A stretch of 64,000 nt of DNA from Algoriphagus aquimarinus (lineage in GTDB: Bacteria > Bacteroidota > Bacteroidia > Cytophagales > Cyclobacteriaceae). The position numbers were made by a program, and so were the translations under genes. Under the pieces are notes generated by a model, which was not told where the DNA came from, did not search any database, and saw nothing but the letters and a program-made list of their open reading frames with translations. Each line of letters starts with the position of its first letter. Position 1 is the stretch's first letter. Shown piece after piece: positions 47,320 to 57,618 of this stretch. The stretch lies in contig NZ_FOKK01000002.1 of assembly GCF_900112005.1 (NCBI RefSeq), forward strand, positions 1 to 64,000. The letters run 5' to 3'.

Positions 47320-47925
47320 TTACTTAGAGTAAAGTTCGACAATGAGTTGCTCCTTGATATTCTCAGGAATATCATCTCTGCCCGGAACACTGACGAATTT
47401 GCCGGTCAACGAAGTGCCATCCCACTCTAACCAGGAATATTTATTAGCACCTCTACCTGCTAGGCTATTAGTGATAGCTTCAAGAGACTTAGATCTTTCT
47501 CTTACTGAAACCACATCACCTGGCCTAAGGGTAAACGAAGGAATATTAACTACCTCACCGTTTACAAGCACATGCTTGTGAGAAACTAGTTGTCTAGCAC
47601 CTCTTCTGGTAGGGGAGATTCCCATTCTATATACCGTGTTATCCAATCTTGCTTCTAGAAGCTGAAGAAGGTTTTCACCGGTAATTCCAGTTTTCCTGGA
47701 AGCAATATCAAACATCTTAGCGAATTGTCTCTCCAATACACCGTAGATGTATTTTGCTTTTTGCTTTTCAGCAAGTTGGATCGCATATTCAGACTGCTTT
47801 TTTCTTCTACCTCTACCGTGTTGACCAGGAGGATAGTTTTTCTTTGCAAGTGCTTTGCTATGTCCTTCTATAGCTTCGCCAAATTTTCTGGCAATCTTTG
47901 CTTTAGGACCTGTATATCTAGCCAT
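47320..47925 (-). CDS. rpsD: 30S ribosomal protein S4
   Basis: A 201-aa primary 16S-binding protein. [18 protein letters not shown] is the Bacteroidota-type N-terminus without zinc cysteines. The S4 RNA-binding domain is [35 protein letters not shown]. In E. coli S4 also represses the alpha operon translationally. It lies between rpsK and rpoA. Confidence 0.99.
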   Translation of the reverse strand: MARYTGPKAKIARKFGEAIEGHSKALAKKNYPPGQHGRGRRKKQSEYAIQLAEKQKAKYIYGVLERQFAKMFDIASRKTGITGENLLQLLEARLDNTVYRMGISPTRRGARQLVSHKHVLVNGEVVNIPSFTLRPGDVVSVRERSKSLEAITNSLAGRGANKYSWLEWDGTSLTGKFVSVPGRDDIPENIKEQLIVELYSK

Positions 47926-47943
47926 TGTATTACAATTTTATAA

Positions 47944-48342
47944 TTAAACTCTTCTACGCTTAGGTGGACGACAGCCGTTGTGCGGCATAGGAGTCACATC
48001 GATGATCGTAGTCACATCCAATCCTACATTTTGCAATGTTCTGATCGCTGATTCACGACCAGATCCTGGACCTTTAACAAAAACTTCGATTTTTCTTAAA
48101 CCTAAGTCGTATGCCACTTGTCCACAGTTCTGTGCGGCCATCTGTGCAGCGTAAGGAGTATTTTTCTTTGAACCTCTGAAACCCATTTTACCGGCAGAAG
48201 CCCAAGATATTACTTGACCTGCATTGTTGGTAAGAGAGATAATGATGTTGTTGAAGGATGCTCTGATGTGAGCTTGTCCTACAGCTTCAACCTTTACTAC
48301 TCTTTTTTTACCTTTTGCTTTATCGTTTCTTTTCTGAGCCAT
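47944..48342 (-). CDS. rpsK: 30S ribosomal protein S11
   Basis: A 132-aa platform protein of the small subunit. Typical motifs are [37 protein letters not shown] and [23 protein letters not shown] termini (here [19 protein letters not shown]). 15 bases after rpsM. Confidence 0.99.
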   Translation of the reverse strand: MAQKRNDKAKGKKRVVKVEAVGQAHIRASFNNIIISLTNNAGQVISWASAGKMGFRGSKKNTPYAAQMAAQNCGQVAYDLGLRKIEVFVKGPGSGRESAIRTLQNVGLDVTTIIDVTPMPHNGCRPPKRRRV

Positions 48343-48357
48343 AATCTAAATCAGGTT

Positions 48358-48735
48358 TTATTTAGTTGCCTTCTTCTTGTTAGCAACTGTTTTTCTCTTA
48401 CCCTTCCTTGTTCTGGCGTTGTTCTTGGTATGCTGACCACGAACTGGAAGTCCTTTTCTGTGTCTCAAACCTCTGTAGCAACCAATATCCTGTAGTCGCT
48501 TGATGTTCAATTGGATCTCTGACTTCAGTACACCTTCGGTTCTGAACTCTTCAGCGATAATGTTACGGATGGAAGTTGACTCATCGTCATCCCACTCACC
48601 AGCTTTCTTGTCGAAAGAGATGCCGGCTTTAGTCAAAATAGCCTTGGCTGCACTTCTCCCAATTCCGAAGATATAGGTAAGTCCGATCACGCCACGCTTA
48701 TTGTCTGGTATATCTACCCCTGCAATTCTAGCCAT
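48358..48735 (-). CDS. rpsM: 30S ribosomal protein S13
   Basis: A 125-aa head protein contacting P-site tRNA and L5. [26 protein letters not shown] and [26 protein letters not shown] are diagnostic. It lies 3 bases after rpmJ. Confidence 0.99.
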   Translation of the reverse strand: MARIAGVDIPDNKRGVIGLTYIFGIGRSAAKAILTKAGISFDKKAGEWDDDESTSIRNIIAEEFRTEGVLKSEIQLNIKRLQDIGCYRGLRHRKGLPVRGQHTKNNARTRKGKRKTVANKKKATK

Positions 48736-48738
48736 AAT

Positions 48739-48855
48739 TTAACCTTGTCTTTGTTTAAACTTAGGATTCTTCTTATTGATGACATACAATACTCCTTTTC
48801 TACGGATCAACTTGCAGTCAGCACTCCTTTTTTTGATAGATGTTCTTACTTTCAT
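48739..48855 (-). CDS. rpmJ: 50S ribosomal protein L36
   Basis: A 38-aa protein read from ATG 48855: [26 protein letters not shown], then [10 protein letters not shown]. One cysteine remains (Cys14); the zinc ligand set of the classical C+ form (two Cys pairs and a His) is incomplete, so this is the zinc-free C- type. It sits between infA and rpsM, the standard place. Confidence 0.96.
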   Translation of the reverse strand: MKVRTSIKKRSADCKLIRRKGVLYVINKKNPKFKQRQG

Positions 48856-48862
48856 CTCAGTC

Positions 48863-49081
48863 TTATTTATATCGATATACAATTCTGCCTTTACTCAAAT
48901 CATAGGGAGACAGTTCCAATTTCACTCGATCACCTGGAAGGATCTTGATATAATTCATTCGCATTTTACCAGAAATATGGGCGATCAACTGATGTCCATT
49001 TTCTAATTCAACTTTGAACATCGCATTAGACAATGCTTCCTTAATGGTACCGTCCTGCTCTATTGATGTTTGTTTGGCCAT
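48863..49081 (-). CDS. infA: translation initiation factor IF-1
   Basis: A 72-aa OB-fold protein binding the ribosomal A site during initiation. [62 protein letters not shown] is almost the textbook sequence. It starts 1 base after the map stop. Confidence 0.99.
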   Translation of the reverse strand: MAKQTSIEQDGTIKEALSNAMFKVELENGHQLIAHISGKMRMNYIKILPGDRVKLELSPYDLSKGRIVYRYK

Positions 49082-49082
49082 A

Positions 49083-49856
49083 TTAGAATTTAAAATTCTC
49101 TTCTATGTATTTATGAGAGGTTAATACCTCTGTTCTATCTTCAAATATCGCAACTGTATGCTCATAATGTGCTGAAGGTTTTCTATCCGCTGTGCGTATA
49201 GTCCATCCGTCTCGCTCTTGAACAATATTTCGTGTTCCAAGATTAATCATGGGCTCAATGGCGATCACCATTCCATCTTTCAGTAAAGGGCCACTTCCCT
49301 TCTTTCCATAATTGGGAACTTCAGGTGCTTCATGAAGATTTCTACCTAATCCATGTCCGACAAGCTCTCTGACTACCGTGTAGCCCTTTGCTTCTACAAA
49401 CTTCTGGATGGCATTACCGACATCACCAATTCTATTCCCAAAGACAGCTTGCTCTATTCCAATGTAAAGTGAATCTTTGGTGGCTTTTAATAATGCTTTA
49501 ACAGCAGAGGAGACCTCACCAATAGGGTATGTATAAGCGGAATCGCTATGAAAACCTTGGTGAAAGACTCCACAATCTACTGAGATTATATCGCCATCTT
49601 TCAATTCATATGCACTGGGAAAACCATGTACTACTGTTTCATTAACAGAAATACATAGTGAAGCAGGAAAACAATTGTAGCCCTTAAAAGAAGGAACTCC
49701 ATTATTATCCCTGATAAACTCCTCAGCAATTTTGTCTAGAAAAGAGGTCTTTACCCCTTCCTTGATATGTTTCGCTACTTCCCCGTGGGCTCTTGCTAGT
49801 ATATCGGCACTTTCTTTTATTAACTTAACTTCCTCAGAAGTCTTGTACTGAATCAT
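49083..49856 (-). CDS. map: type I methionine aminopeptidase
   Basis: Removes initiator Met from nascent chains. About 257 aa. [39 protein letters not shown] carries the His and two metal Asp residues. [18 protein letters not shown] and [10 protein letters not shown] add the third His and the Glu ligands. I chose ATG 49856 ([10 protein letters not shown]), which lies 1 base past the secY stop; ATG 49865 would overlap secY by 8 bases and is also possible. Confidence 0.96.
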   Translation of the reverse strand: MIQYKTSEEVKLIKESADILARAHGEVAKHIKEGVKTSFLDKIAEEFIRDNNGVPSFKGYNCFPASLCISVNETVVHGFPSAYELKDGDIISVDCGVFHQGFHSDSAYTYPIGEVSSAVKALLKATKDSLYIGIEQAVFGNRIGDVGNAIQKFVEAKGYTVVRELVGHGLGRNLHEAPEVPNYGKKGSGPLLKDGMVIAIEPMINLGTRNIVQERDGWTIRTADRKPSAHYEHTVAIFEDRTEVLTSHKYIEENFKF

Positions 49857-49857
49857 C

Positions 49858-51177
49858 TTAGGCAACTTGGTAATTTGAAGGATTATTCTTCACATTACCG
49901 CTTTTCATCATGCCTTCGTAGTGTCTCATCAACAGGTAACTTTCAATCTGTCTCAAAGTATCCATGATCACCCCTACCATAATAAGTAGAGAAGTACCAC
50001 CATAGAACTGAGCAAATTCACCACCGACTCCGGATATAATCGCAAGAGCAGGAAGTATAGCTACCGCAGCTAAGAGTATTGATCCCGGAAGTGTAATCTT
50101 GGAAATAATTCCGTCGATAAATTCCGAAGTAGGAGCTCCTGGCTTAATACCCGGAACAAACCCTCCATTTCTCTTCATGTCTTCAGCAATCTGCTCAGGG
50201 TTAACTGTGATAGCAGTGTAGAAGAATGTGAAAAGAATGATCATTAGTGCGAAGAGCAAGTTGTATTGCCAGGATGTGAAGTCACTGAACGTAGCACCAA
50301 TATAGTTGGCAATATCATTCTCCGAAGCCCAGATCTGCGCTATAAGAGCAGGAACGAACATCAAAGACTGAGCAAAGATAATCGGCATAACACCAGAAGC
50401 ATTTACCTTGATAGGTATATACTGTCTCTGTCCACCATACACTTTACCACCTACCACTTGTTTCGCATACTGTACTGGAATTCTTCTTGTAGCTTCTGTC
50501 AAGGCAATTACCCCAACTACTACGAAGAACAATACAGCTGCTTCAATAAGAAGTAGCAACATGCCTGAAGTACCTTTCTCAAGACCCTCTGCGATAAGAG
50601 CACCTGGGAATCTTGAAATGATACCGATCATAATTAGCATAGAGATACCATTACCTATACCTTTTTCAGTGATCTTCTCTCCAAGCCACATGCAAAACAT
50701 GGTACCTGCGGAAAGTAAAACCAAAGAACTAAACATAAATAAAGTAGAACTAACCATCACTGCTCCCGTAGGCATAATCGTAGCGGATACATAACCGATA
50801 CCTTGTGCTATTGTGATCAAGATGGTCAAAACTCGAGTGATCTGGTTGATTCTCTTTCTTCCAGATTCACCCTCTTTTTGCATTTTCTGAAAATATGGTA
50901 CTCCGACAGTCAATAACTGCAACACAATGGAAGCAGATATATATGGCATAATGCCCAGACCGAAGATGGACGCGTTACTGAACGCTCCACCAAGGAAAGT
51001 ATCGATCAATCCAAAGATTCCTTCTGGCGCATCTCCTAAACGAGAAGGGTCAACACCTGGAAGAACTATGAACGACCCCAATCTGAATATGATCAGAAAA
51101 CCGATCGTATTCATGATTCTAACTCTAAGGTCTTCGATAGAGAAAATGTTCTTAACTGTCGAAATAAACTTTTTCAT
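49858..51177 (-). CDS. secY: preprotein translocase subunit SecY
   Basis: The 439-aa channel-forming subunit of the Sec translocon, with ten TM segments. Family signatures are IFRLGSFIVLPGVDPS near residue 30, and ASIVLQLLTVGVPYFQKMQKEGESGRKRI. The conserved cytoplasmic loops are RRIPVQYAKQVVGGKVYGGQRQYIPIKVNASGVMPIIFA and EQIAEDMKRNGGFVPGIKPG. It starts 4 bases from rplO's end. Confidence 0.99.
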   Translation of the reverse strand: MKKFISTVKNIFSIEDLRVRIMNTIGFLIIFRLGSFIVLPGVDPSRLGDAPEGIFGLIDTFLGGAFSNASIFGLGIMPYISASIVLQLLTVGVPYFQKMQKEGESGRKRINQITRVLTILITIAQGIGYVSATIMPTGAVMVSSTLFMFSSLVLLSAGTMFCMWLGEKITEKGIGNGISMLIMIGIISRFPGALIAEGLEKGTSGMLLLLIEAAVLFFVVVGVIALTEATRRIPVQYAKQVVGGKVYGGQRQYIPIKVNASGVMPIIFAQSLMFVPALIAQIWASENDIANYIGATFSDFTSWQYNLLFALMIILFTFFYTAITVNPEQIAEDMKRNGGFVPGIKPGAPTSEFIDGIISKITLPGSILLAAVAILPALAIISGVGGEFAQFYGGTSLLIMVGVIMDTLRQIESYLLMRHYEGMMKSGNVKNNPSNYQVA

Positions 51178-51181
51178 TAAA

Positions 51182-51628
51182 TTAAATTGTGTTTACCGTT
51201 CCACCCGCTTTCTCGATAGCTGCTACTGCAGTAGCCGAGAATTTGTGAGCAGTTACGTCTAATTTGGACTTCAATTCACCTCCACCGAGGATTTTGATTT
51301 TGTCATTCTTAGATGCGATACCATGAGAAACCATAGTCTCCATGTTTATTGCGTCAAGATTGTACTGCTCGGCAAGGCCTTGCAATGTATCCAAATTAAC
51401 TGGTTTGAACTCAACTCTGTTCAAGCTTTTAAATCCAAATTTAGGAACTCTTCTCTGAAGTGGCATTTGACCACCTTCAAAACCTAATTTAGACTTATAA
51501 CCTGATCTTGATTTAGCTCCTTTGTGACCTCTTGTAGAAGTTCCACCTCTACCTGAACCTGTACCTCTACCAATTCTCTTACGATTTTTGGTAGATCCTT
51601 CAGCTGGTGTTAATGTATGCAGTTTCAT
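51182..51628 (-). CDS. rplO: 50S ribosomal protein L15
   Basis: A 148-aa protein. MKLHTLTPAEGSTKNRKRIGRGTGSGRGGTSTRGHKGAKSRSG is the diagnostic glycine/arginine-rich N-terminus, followed by GFEGGQMPLQRRVPKFGF. Located between rpmD and secY as usual. Confidence 0.99.
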   Translation of the reverse strand: MKLHTLTPAEGSTKNRKRIGRGTGSGRGGTSTRGHKGAKSRSGYKSKLGFEGGQMPLQRRVPKFGFKSLNRVEFKPVNLDTLQGLAEQYNLDAINMETMVSHGIASKNDKIKILGGGELKSKLDVTAHKFSATAVAAIEKAGGTVNTI

Positions 51629-51630
51629 AA

Positions 51631-51810
51631 TTAAGCTTCCTCCACTTTTACAAGGTGATTAACTTTATTTACCATACCTGCAATCTGTGGTGTATTCTCT
51701 ACGATCACAGATTTGCTGATACGACCTAGACCTAGAGCAGTGATAGTTGCTTTTTGATCTTTTGGTCTATCGATGGTACTTTTCGTTTGCGTGATTTTGA
51801 TTTTAGCCAT
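51631..51810 (-). CDS. rpmD: 50S ribosomal protein L30
   Basis: A 59-aa protein from ATG 51810. [58 protein letters not shown] is a complete, typical L30. Its stop lies 2 bases before the rplO start. Confidence 0.97.
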   Translation of the reverse strand: MAKIKITQTKSTIDRPKDQKATITALGLGRISKSVIVENTPQIAGMVNKVNHLVKVEEA

Positions 51811-51815
51811 GATGA

Positions 51816-52334
51816 TTATCCGTTAAAAACTTTAGACATTTTAACACCTCTCTGTTGTGAAACAGCGATAGCATCTCTTAGCTGAACCAAGGCTTCAATA
51901 GTAGCCTTTACCACGTTATGAGGATTAGATGAACCTTTGGATTTAGCAAGTACGTCTGTAACGCCAGCACTCTCCAAAACTGCACGCATTGCTCCACCTG
52001 CGATAACGCCGGTACCTGGTGCTGCTGGTTTGATCAAAACAAATCCTCCGCCGAATTTACCAATTTGCTCGTGAGGGATAGTCCCTTTCAAGATTGGCAC
52101 TTTCACCAAATTCTTTTTTGCATCTTCGATACCCTTAGTGATAGCATCAGTTACTTCATTGGCTTTACCCAATCCGTAACCAACTACACCTTGGCCATCT
52201 CCTACTACAACAATTGCAGAAAAAGAGAATCTTCTACCACCTTTTACCACTTTGGCAACTCGGTTGATAGCTACTACTTTTTCTTTTAAATCTGTATCTG
52301 TAGCCCTGATAGGCTTTCTTCTTAGTTGAGACAT
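51816..52334 (-). CDS. rpsE: 30S ribosomal protein S5
   Basis: A 172-aa protein affecting decoding fidelity. The S5 N-terminal domain contains [36 protein letters not shown], and the C-terminal domain [37 protein letters not shown] (with [10 protein letters not shown]). It lies 5 bases upstream of rpmD. Confidence 0.99.
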   Translation of the reverse strand: MSQLRRKPIRATDTDLKEKVVAINRVAKVVKGGRRFSFSAIVVVGDGQGVVGYGLGKANEVTDAITKGIEDAKKNLVKVPILKGTIPHEQIGKFGGGFVLIKPAAPGTGVIAGGAMRAVLESAGVTDVLAKSKGSSNPHNVVKATIEALVQLRDAIAVSQQRGVKMSKVFNG

Positions 52335-52340
52335 AGCTTA

Positions 52341-52691
52341 TTAAAATTTAAGGCCTCCTTCTCTGGCACCATCTGCCAAAGCTTTCACATTCCCATGATA
52401 CAAGTAGCCATTTCTGTCAAATACTACGGAGTCTACTCCGTTTGCAACAGCTCTTTCAGCAAGTTTTTTACCTACTTCTTTGGATACTGATACATTAGTG
52501 TTAGCCTTTGCTCCCAATTCTTTGGAAGAAGCTTGGGCTAAAGTCTGACCCTTAAGGTCATCAACAAGCTGCGCATATATGCCAGTATTGCTTTTGAAAA
52601 CTGACAAACGAGGTCTGGAATCTGTACCAGAAATTTTTCTTCTGATACCCTGCTTGATTCTAAGTCTTCTGGAATTCTTATTAAATGCCAT
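52341..52691 (-). CDS. rplR: 50S ribosomal protein L18
   Basis: A 116-aa 5S rRNA-binding protein. RRLRIKQGIRRKISGTDSRPRLSVFKSNTGIYAQLVDD and DRNGYLYHGNVKALADGAREGGLKF are typical. 6 bases after rplF. Confidence 0.99.
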   Translation of the reverse strand: MAFNKNSRRLRIKQGIRRKISGTDSRPRLSVFKSNTGIYAQLVDDLKGQTLAQASSKELGAKANTNVSVSKEVGKKLAERAVANGVDSVVFDRNGYLYHGNVKALADGAREGGLKF

Positions 52692-52697
52692 AACCTA

Positions 52698-53255
52698 TTA
52701 TTTTTTACCGGCAGTCTTACCAGCCTTACGTCTAACTTGTTCACCAATGAAGCGCACACCTTTTCCTTTGTAAGGTTCAACCTTACGTAGAGATCTGATT
52801 TTCGCTGCCACTTGTCCAATCAATTCTTTATCAATTGACTCCAAAGTAATGATTGGATTTTTACCTTTAGGAGTTTCTGTCTTCAATGATACCTCTTCAG
52901 GTAACAGGAAGTAGATACCGTGAGAATAACCAAGATTCAATTCAAGAATCTGACCTTGGTTAGAAGCCTTATAACCTACACCCACAAGCTCAAGATCTTT
53001 CTTGTATCCTTCAGAAACACCAATCACCATATTGTTGATTAGTGATCTGTAAAGACCGTGAATAGACTTGTGTCTTTTGGAATCGGTAGGACGCGCAACA
53101 ACTACTTCGTTGTTTTCTACTTTCACTTGAATATCGGGATTCACATCCTGAGTCAGTGTACCCTTTGGACCTTTAACAGTCACAGTTCCATGAGCTGTGA
53201 CGTCTACAGTAACACCGCCGGGTATATTTATTGGTTTTTTACCTATTCTAGACAT
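52698..53255 (-). CDS. rplF: 50S ribosomal protein L6
   Basis: A 185-aa protein near the factor-binding centre. MSRIGKKPINIPGGVTV, KSIHGLYRSLINNMVIGVSEGYKKDLELVGVGYKA and VRKVEPYKGKGVRF (here LRKVEPYKGKGVRFIGEQVRRKAGKTAGKK) are diagnostic. 9 bases after rpsH. Confidence 0.99.
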   Translation of the reverse strand: MSRIGKKPINIPGGVTVDVTAHGTVTVKGPKGTLTQDVNPDIQVKVENNEVVVARPTDSKRHKSIHGLYRSLINNMVIGVSEGYKKDLELVGVGYKASNQGQILELNLGYSHGIYFLLPEEVSLKTETPKGKNPIITLESIDKELIGQVAAKIRSLRKVEPYKGKGVRFIGEQVRRKAGKTAGKK

Positions 53256-53264
53256 GATAGTAAA

Positions 53265-53660
53265 TTAGTATACGTAGCAAAGAACTTCTCCACCTACACC
53301 CTCTGTGCGGGCTTCTTTGTCTGTCATCACACCTTTAGATGTGGAAACGATTGCTATTCCGAGTCCGTTGATTACTCTTGGAAGCTCCGTATGTTTCACA
53401 TATTTTCTCAAACCTGGCGTACTAACTCTTTTCAAGCTTACGATAGCGTTTTGCTTAGTAACAGGATTGAATTTCAGAGCAATTTTGATTGATCCCTGAG
53501 GACCGTTTTCTTCAAACTTGTAATTCTGAATGTATCCTTTTTCGTGCAATACTTTTGTAATCTCTTTCTTGATGTTAGAAGCAGGAATTTCTACGATTCG
53601 GTGAGACGCCTTAATGGCGTTTCTCAACCTTGTCAGATAATCAGCTATTGGATCAGTCAT
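53265..53660 (-). CDS. rpsH: 30S ribosomal protein S8
   Basis: A 131-aa primary 16S-binding protein. [27 protein letters not shown] and [26 protein letters not shown] are diagnostic. In E. coli S8 represses its own operon by binding an rRNA-like mRNA hairpin. Here an 82-base gap separates it from rpsN and holds a -7 element and a small hairpin, unlike the 2-18-base gaps elsewhere. Confidence 0.99.
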   Translation of the reverse strand: MTDPIADYLTRLRNAIKASHRIVEIPASNIKKEITKVLHEKGYIQNYKFEENGPQGSIKIALKFNPVTKQNAIVSLKRVSTPGLRKYVKHTELPRVINGLGIAIVSTSKGVMTDKEARTEGVGGEVLCYVY

Positions 53661-53697
53661 TGTATTTTATAGTCTAGCGACACCCGTTTTGGGCGTG

Positions 53698-53705
53698 CAA
53701 AGTTA
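53698..53705 (-). promoter_or_regulatory. predicted internal promoter -7 element (TAACTTTG) before rpsH, with leader hairpin
   Basis: Exact TAnnTTTG match 37 bases upstream of the rpsH ATG. The -33 region is AT-rich without a clear TTTG. Just downstream (about 53681-53697), GCGACACCCG...GGGCGTGC can fold with an ACGCCC/GGGTGT stem, a possible leader regulatory hairpin. Confidence 0.5.
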
Positions 53706-53742
53706 CGAATTGATTTTTATAATAAAAACTACTGTCGTTTTT

Positions 53743-54012
53743 TTACCAGCTGGACTTAGTCACTCCAGGGATCTTGCCCGCTGAGGCCATTTCTCTGAAG
53801 GTTACCCTGTTGATACCGAACTTTCTCATGTAGCCCTTAGGACGACCAGTTAGTTTACATCTGTTGTGAAGTCTAACTGGAGATGCGTTCTTTGGCAATT
53901 TATCAAGAGCTTCATAATCACCGGCTGCTTTCAGCGCGGCTCTTCTATCAGCATACTTGGCTACCAGACGCTCTCTTTTTCTCTCACGAGCTTTGATTGA
54001 CTCTTTTGCCAT
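53743..54012 (-). CDS. rpsN: 30S ribosomal protein S14 (zinc-free type)
   Basis: An 89-aa S14 without the CxxC pairs of the zinc form. [31 protein letters not shown] and [40 protein letters not shown] are diagnostic. It starts 2 bases after the rplE stop. Confidence 0.98.
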   Translation of the reverse strand: MAKESIKARERKRERLVAKYADRRAALKAAGDYEALDKLPKNASPVRLHNRCKLTGRPKGYMRKFGINRVTFREMASAGKIPGVTKSSW

Positions 54013-54014
54013 GA

Positions 54015-54575
54015 CTATTCTTCTTTAGTTTTTTTAACGAAAGGCATTCCGAAAGCCTTGAACAATTCTAGACTTTCCTCATCTGTTTTAGCAGAGGTAA
54101 CGAATGTAATATCCATACCTGAGATTCTATTGACTTTCTCAATGCTGATCTCAGGGAAGATGATTTGCTCTTGCACACCTAGTGTGTAATTGCCTCTTCC
54201 GTCAAAACCTTTATCAGAAATACCTTTGAAATCTCTTACACGTGGAAGTGCAATTGTGATCAAACGATCTAGGAATTCATACATTGTCTGACCTCTCAAA
54301 GTAACTTTTGCTCCGATAGGCATTCCTTCTCTCAACTTAAAGTTAGAAACAGAAGTTTTTGCGATAGTCGAAACAGCTCTCTGACCAGTGATCAAAGAAA
54401 GCTCTTCTACACCTTGATCGACAAGTTTTTTATCAGCTACAGCAGCACCGATACCTTTGTTGAGAACAATTTTCTCCAACTTAGGCACTTGCATTACTGA
54501 AGCATATTGAAACTTCTCTTTCAACGCAGGGACGATTTCGTCCACATATTTTTGCTTGATTCTTGGATTAGCCAT
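54015..54575 (-). CDS. rplE: 50S ribosomal protein L5
   Basis: A 186-aa 5S rRNA-binding protein linking to S13 and P-site t[52 protein letters not shown] and [18 protein letters not shown] are diagnostic. It overlaps the rplX end by 8 bases. Confidence 0.99.
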   Translation of the reverse strand: MANPRIKQKYVDEIVPALKEKFQYASVMQVPKLEKIVLNKGIGAAVADKKLVDQGVEELSLITGQRAVSTIAKTSVSNFKLREGMPIGAKVTLRGQTMYEFLDRLITIALPRVRDFKGISDKGFDGRGNYTLGVQEQIIFPEISIEKVNRISGMDITFVTSAKTDEESLELFKAFGMPFVKKTKEE

Positions 54576-54912
54576 TGATTACCTCCCCAGTTTTCTTAGA
54601 GTATCTTACTAATTTACCATTTTCACCTTCCTTGCGACCTGTTCTAGTGGCTTCACCAGTCTTAGGATCTACAAGCTTAAGGTTACTAATATGCATTCCA
54701 GCTTCTTTCTTATCGATGCCGCCCTGAGGCTTAGCTGCAGTAGGCTTCACGTGTTTAGTGATCATGTTAAGACCCTCAACGATTGCTCTACTTTTTTGCT
54801 TATCTACGGAAAGTACTTTCCCTGTTTTGCCTTTGTCATCACCTGCGATCACTTTTACAGTGTCACCAGTTTTGATATGCAGCTTAGTTTGTTTGTTCAT
54901 TTTTCTTTCCAT
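54568..54912 (-). CDS. rplX: 50S ribosomal protein L24
   Basis: A 114-aa assembly initiator. The KOW motif is visible in [27 protein letters not shown], followed by [17 protein letters not shown] and [23 protein letters not shown]. An ATG four codons in (54900) is an alternative start. Confidence 0.97.
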   Translation of the reverse strand: MERKMNKQTKLHIKTGDTVKVIAGDDKGKTGKVLSVDKQKSRAIVEGLNMITKHVKPTAAKPQGGIDKKEAGMHISNLKLVDPKTGEATRTGRKEGENGKLVRYSKKTGEVING

Positions 54913-54914
54913 GA

Positions 54915-55283
54915 TTACAATACTTCAGGGGCCAAAGAAACGATTTTCATGAACTGCTTCTCTCTCAACTCTCTAGCCACAGGGCCGAAGATACGCGTGC
55001 CTCTTGGCTCGTCGTTGTTGTTCAATAACACAGCTGCGTTATCTTCGAAACGAATATAAGAACCGTCTTTTCTTCTTATTTCTTTACGAGTACGCACAAT
55101 TACCGCTCTTGACACGGTACCTTTTTTCATGCTGCTGGAAGAAAGAGCAGATTTTACTGTCACAACGACTTTGTCGCCGATAGAAGCATATCTCTTTTTT
55201 GTTCCTCCCAATACGCGGATCACTAGCACCTCTTTGGCACCAGAATTATCCGCTACGCTTAGTCTTGATTCTTGTTGGATCAT
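54915..55283 (-). CDS. rplN: 50S ribosomal protein L14
   Basis: A 122-aa protein. [44 protein letters not shown] and the C-terminal [32 protein letters not shown] are diagnostic. 2 bases from rpsQ. Confidence 0.99.
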   Translation of the reverse strand: MIQQESRLSVADNSGAKEVLVIRVLGGTKKRYASIGDKVVVTVKSALSSSSMKKGTVSRAVIVRTRKEIRRKDGSYIRFEDNAAVLLNNNDEPRGTRIFGPVARELREKQFMKIVSLAPEVL

Positions 55284-55285
55284 AA

Positions 55286-55549
55286 TTACTTAGCCCTTTC
55301 AATAATTTCAACTACTCTCCAACGCTTGTTCTTACTCAGCGGACGAGTTTCGCTTATTTTTACGAGGTCACCTGGGTTACACTCGTTGGTCTCGTCATGA
55401 GCCATAAATTTGGTTGTTTTGGTGACAAACTTACCGTAGATAGCGTGCTTTACGCGACGTTCTATCACTACAGTGATGGACTTGTCCATCTTGTTGCTAA
55501 CCACCTTACCAACTCTTTCTTTTCGAAGATTTCTCTCTGTCGTAGCCAT
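55286..55549 (-). CDS. rpsQ: 30S ribosomal protein S17
   Basis: An 87-aa OB-fold primary binding protein. [34 protein letters not shown] and [30 protein letters not shown] are diagnostic. Confidence 0.99.
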   Translation of the reverse strand: MATTERNLRKERVGKVVSNKMDKSITVVIERRVKHAIYGKFVTKTTKFMAHDETNECNPGDLVKISETRPLSKNKRWRVVEIIERAK

Positions 55550-55567
55550 ATTCTTTTTGTTAGCTAG

Positions 55568-55750
55568 TTATTTGGCAGCCAATGCAGTCTTTAATCTTGC
55601 GATAAAGCGCTTGGTCTCGCGGATTCTGTTAGGATTCTCTATAGGAGATATCGAGTGCGCAAACCTAAGTTTGGTTAGACTCTCCTGCTCAGCGACAAGT
55701 CGCTCGGCGATTTCACTTACGGAAAGTGAATTGATTTCTGTATTTTTCAT
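55568..55750 (-). CDS. rpmC: 50S ribosomal protein L29
   Basis: A 60-aa helical protein at the tunnel exit, also part of the SRP/trigger factor site. SEIAERLVAEQESLTKLRFAHSISPIENPNRIRETKRFIARLKT is a standard L29. Confidence 0.97.
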   Translation of the reverse strand: MKNTEINSLSVSEIAERLVAEQESLTKLRFAHSISPIENPNRIRETKRFIARLKTALAAK

Positions 55751-55755
55751 AGTGC

Positions 55756-56178
55756 TTATAATTCAGCGTAATCTCTACGAACAACAAATCTAGTACTTAC
55801 AGGTAGCTTTTGCTGTGCAAGTCTTAACGCCGCTTGTGCTGTTTCCAGGTTTATACCTGTAGCTTCGAAAAGGATCGTTCCTGGTTTGATAACGGCTACC
55901 CAATATTCTGGAGCACCTTTACCTTTACCCATACGAACCTCTGCTGGCTTTTTCGTGATAGGTTTGTCAGGGAAAATTCTGATCCAAACCTGTCCTTCTC
56001 TTTTCATTGCTCTCGTCATTGCGATACGAGCTGCCTCGATCTGACGGGATGTTATCCATCCTGGCTCAAGGGACTTGATGCCAAAGTTGCCAAAAGAAAG
56101 CGTGTGCCCTCTTTGTGCAATGCCTTTGACACGGCCCTTTTGCATTTTCCTATACTTAGTTCTTTTTGGCTGTAACAT
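55756..56178 (-). CDS. rplP: 50S ribosomal protein L16
   Basis: A 140-aa protein near the peptidyl transferase centre and tRNA elbow. [73 protein letters not shown] are diagnostic. Confidence 0.99.
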   Translation of the reverse strand: MLQPKRTKYRKMQKGRVKGIAQRGHTLSFGNFGIKSLEPGWITSRQIEAARIAMTRAMKREGQVWIRIFPDKPITKKPAEVRMGKGKGAPEYWVAVIKPGTILFEATGINLETAQAALRLAQQKLPVSTRFVVRRDYAEL

Positions 56179-56201
56179 GAGTTCTCACTTATGGGTGAAA
56201 A

Positions 56202-56933
56202 TTAGTTATTTCTTTTTCTTCGTCTTGGACCATCATTTCTCTTAGGGCCTGCATTACGAGCACCTTTTGGCTCATTCGCTGCACCTTGATTAGGAGAAAG
56301 ATCTCTCTTACCGTACACTTCACCTTTGAAAATCCAAACTTTGATTCCGATAAGTCCATAAACCGTAAGGGCTTCTGAAAGTGCGTAATCAATATCTGCT
56401 CTCAATGTGTGAAGAGGAATTCTTCCTTCTTTGTACATTTCAGAACGGGCCATTTCGGCTCCGCCTAGACGTCCAGAAAGTTTAACTTTGATTCCTTCCG
56501 CTCCCACTCGCATGGATGCTGCAATAGCTTGCTTCATAGCTCTTCTAAAAGAAATTCTTGCTTGAAGCTGCTGAGCGATTGATTCACCTACCAATTTCGC
56601 ATCCAATTCAGGACGCTTGATCTCGAAGATATTAATTTGAATATCCTTATTAGTGATATTCTTAAGCTCTTCTTTCAGTTTATCTACTTCGGCTCCACCT
56701 TTACCAATAACAACACCTGGACGGGCAGTATGAATCGTAAGAGTGATTCTCTTAAGCGTACGCTCGATAATCACTTTAGAAATACCTCCCTTAGGAATTC
56801 TGGCAAGGACGTACTTACGGATCTTTTGATCTTCGTGTAGTTTTTCAGCAAAGTCTTTCCCACCATACCAGTTGGAATCCCAGCCTTTGACTACACCAAG
56901 TCTAAATCCTATTGGGTTGATCTTTTGTCCCAT
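56202..56933 (-). CDS. rpsC: 30S ribosomal protein S3
   Basis: A 243-aa protein at the mRNA entry site. [30 protein letters not shown] domain with [21 protein letters not shown], and C-terminal [19 protein letters not shown] ~25-residue Asn/Arg-rich basic tail extends the C-terminus. Confidence 0.99.
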   Translation of the reverse strand: MGQKINPIGFRLGVVKGWDSNWYGGKDFAEKLHEDQKIRKYVLARIPKGGISKVIIERTLKRITLTIHTARPGVVIGKGGAEVDKLKEELKNITNKDIQINIFEIKRPELDAKLVGESIAQQLQARISFRRAMKQAIAASMRVGAEGIKVKLSGRLGGAEMARSEMYKEGRIPLHTLRADIDYALSEALTVYGLIGIKVWIFKGEVYGKRDLSPNQGAANEPKGARNAGPKRNDGPRRRKRNN

Positions 56934-56942
56934 AGTCTGTTC

Positions 56943-57335
56943 TTAATTTGCCTTTTCGTTTGTTTCTACTACATCAGCGGTAACAGACTGGTCGTTGAAT
57001 GAATCAACTACTAGGGTTACATGATTTGATCTCTTGCGGATTCTATGGCCTCTACCTTGAGGAGCTGGTCTTAATCTCTTAAGCATTCTACCTTCATCTA
57101 CCATTAAAGTCTTGATGAAAAGGTCAGCCTCTTCTAATTTGGCATCAGGGTTTTTCGCCTGCCAGTTGGCTACAGCGGAAAGCAACAACTTCTCAAGTCG
57201 AATAGCTCCATGATTAGGAGTAAACTTCAAAATGGTAAGTGCCATTCCTACTCTCTTGCCTCTGACAAGGTCAGCCACAAGGCGCATCTTACGCGGAGAG
57301 GTAGGTACATTATTTAATTTTGCTAATGCTTCCAT
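56943..57335 (-). CDS. rplV: 50S ribosomal protein L22
   Basis: A 130-aa tunnel-lining protein. [37 protein letters not shown] and the beta-hairpin [28 protein letters not shown] (erythromycin-related loop) are diagnostic. Confidence 0.99.
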   Translation of the reverse strand: MEALAKLNNVPTSPRKMRLVADLVRGKRVGMALTILKFTPNHGAIRLEKLLLSAVANWQAKNPDAKLEEADLFIKTLMVDEGRMLKRLRPAPQGRGHRIRKRSNHVTLVVDSFNDQSVTADVVETNEKAN

Positions 57336-57337
57336 GA

Positions 57338-57616
57338 TTATCTCTTTCCTTTATCTTTTTTGGCAATGTGGCCTCTGAAATTTCTGGTAGGAGCAAATTC
57401 ACCTAGCTTATGACCTACCATGTTGTCTGTTACAAATACTGGAATGAATTTATTCCCATTATGCACAGCGAAGGTATGTCCTACGAAATCTGGAGAAATC
57501 ATTGATTTTCTTGACCAAGTCTTGATTACCGATTTCTTTCCTGATTCGTTCTGAGCATCCACTTTCTTCACAAGATGGTGCTCGATATAAGGACCTTTTT
57601 TTAATGAACGTGCCAT
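57338..57616 (-). CDS. rpsS: 30S ribosomal protein S19
   Basis: A 92-aa head protein. [83 protein letters not shown] is the complete standard sequence. Confidence 0.99.
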   Translation of the reverse strand: MARSLKKGPYIEHHLVKKVDAQNESGKKSVIKTWSRKSMISPDFVGHTFAVHNGNKFIPVFVTDNMVGHKLGEFAPTRNFRGHIAKKDKGKR

Positions 57617-57618
57617 AA

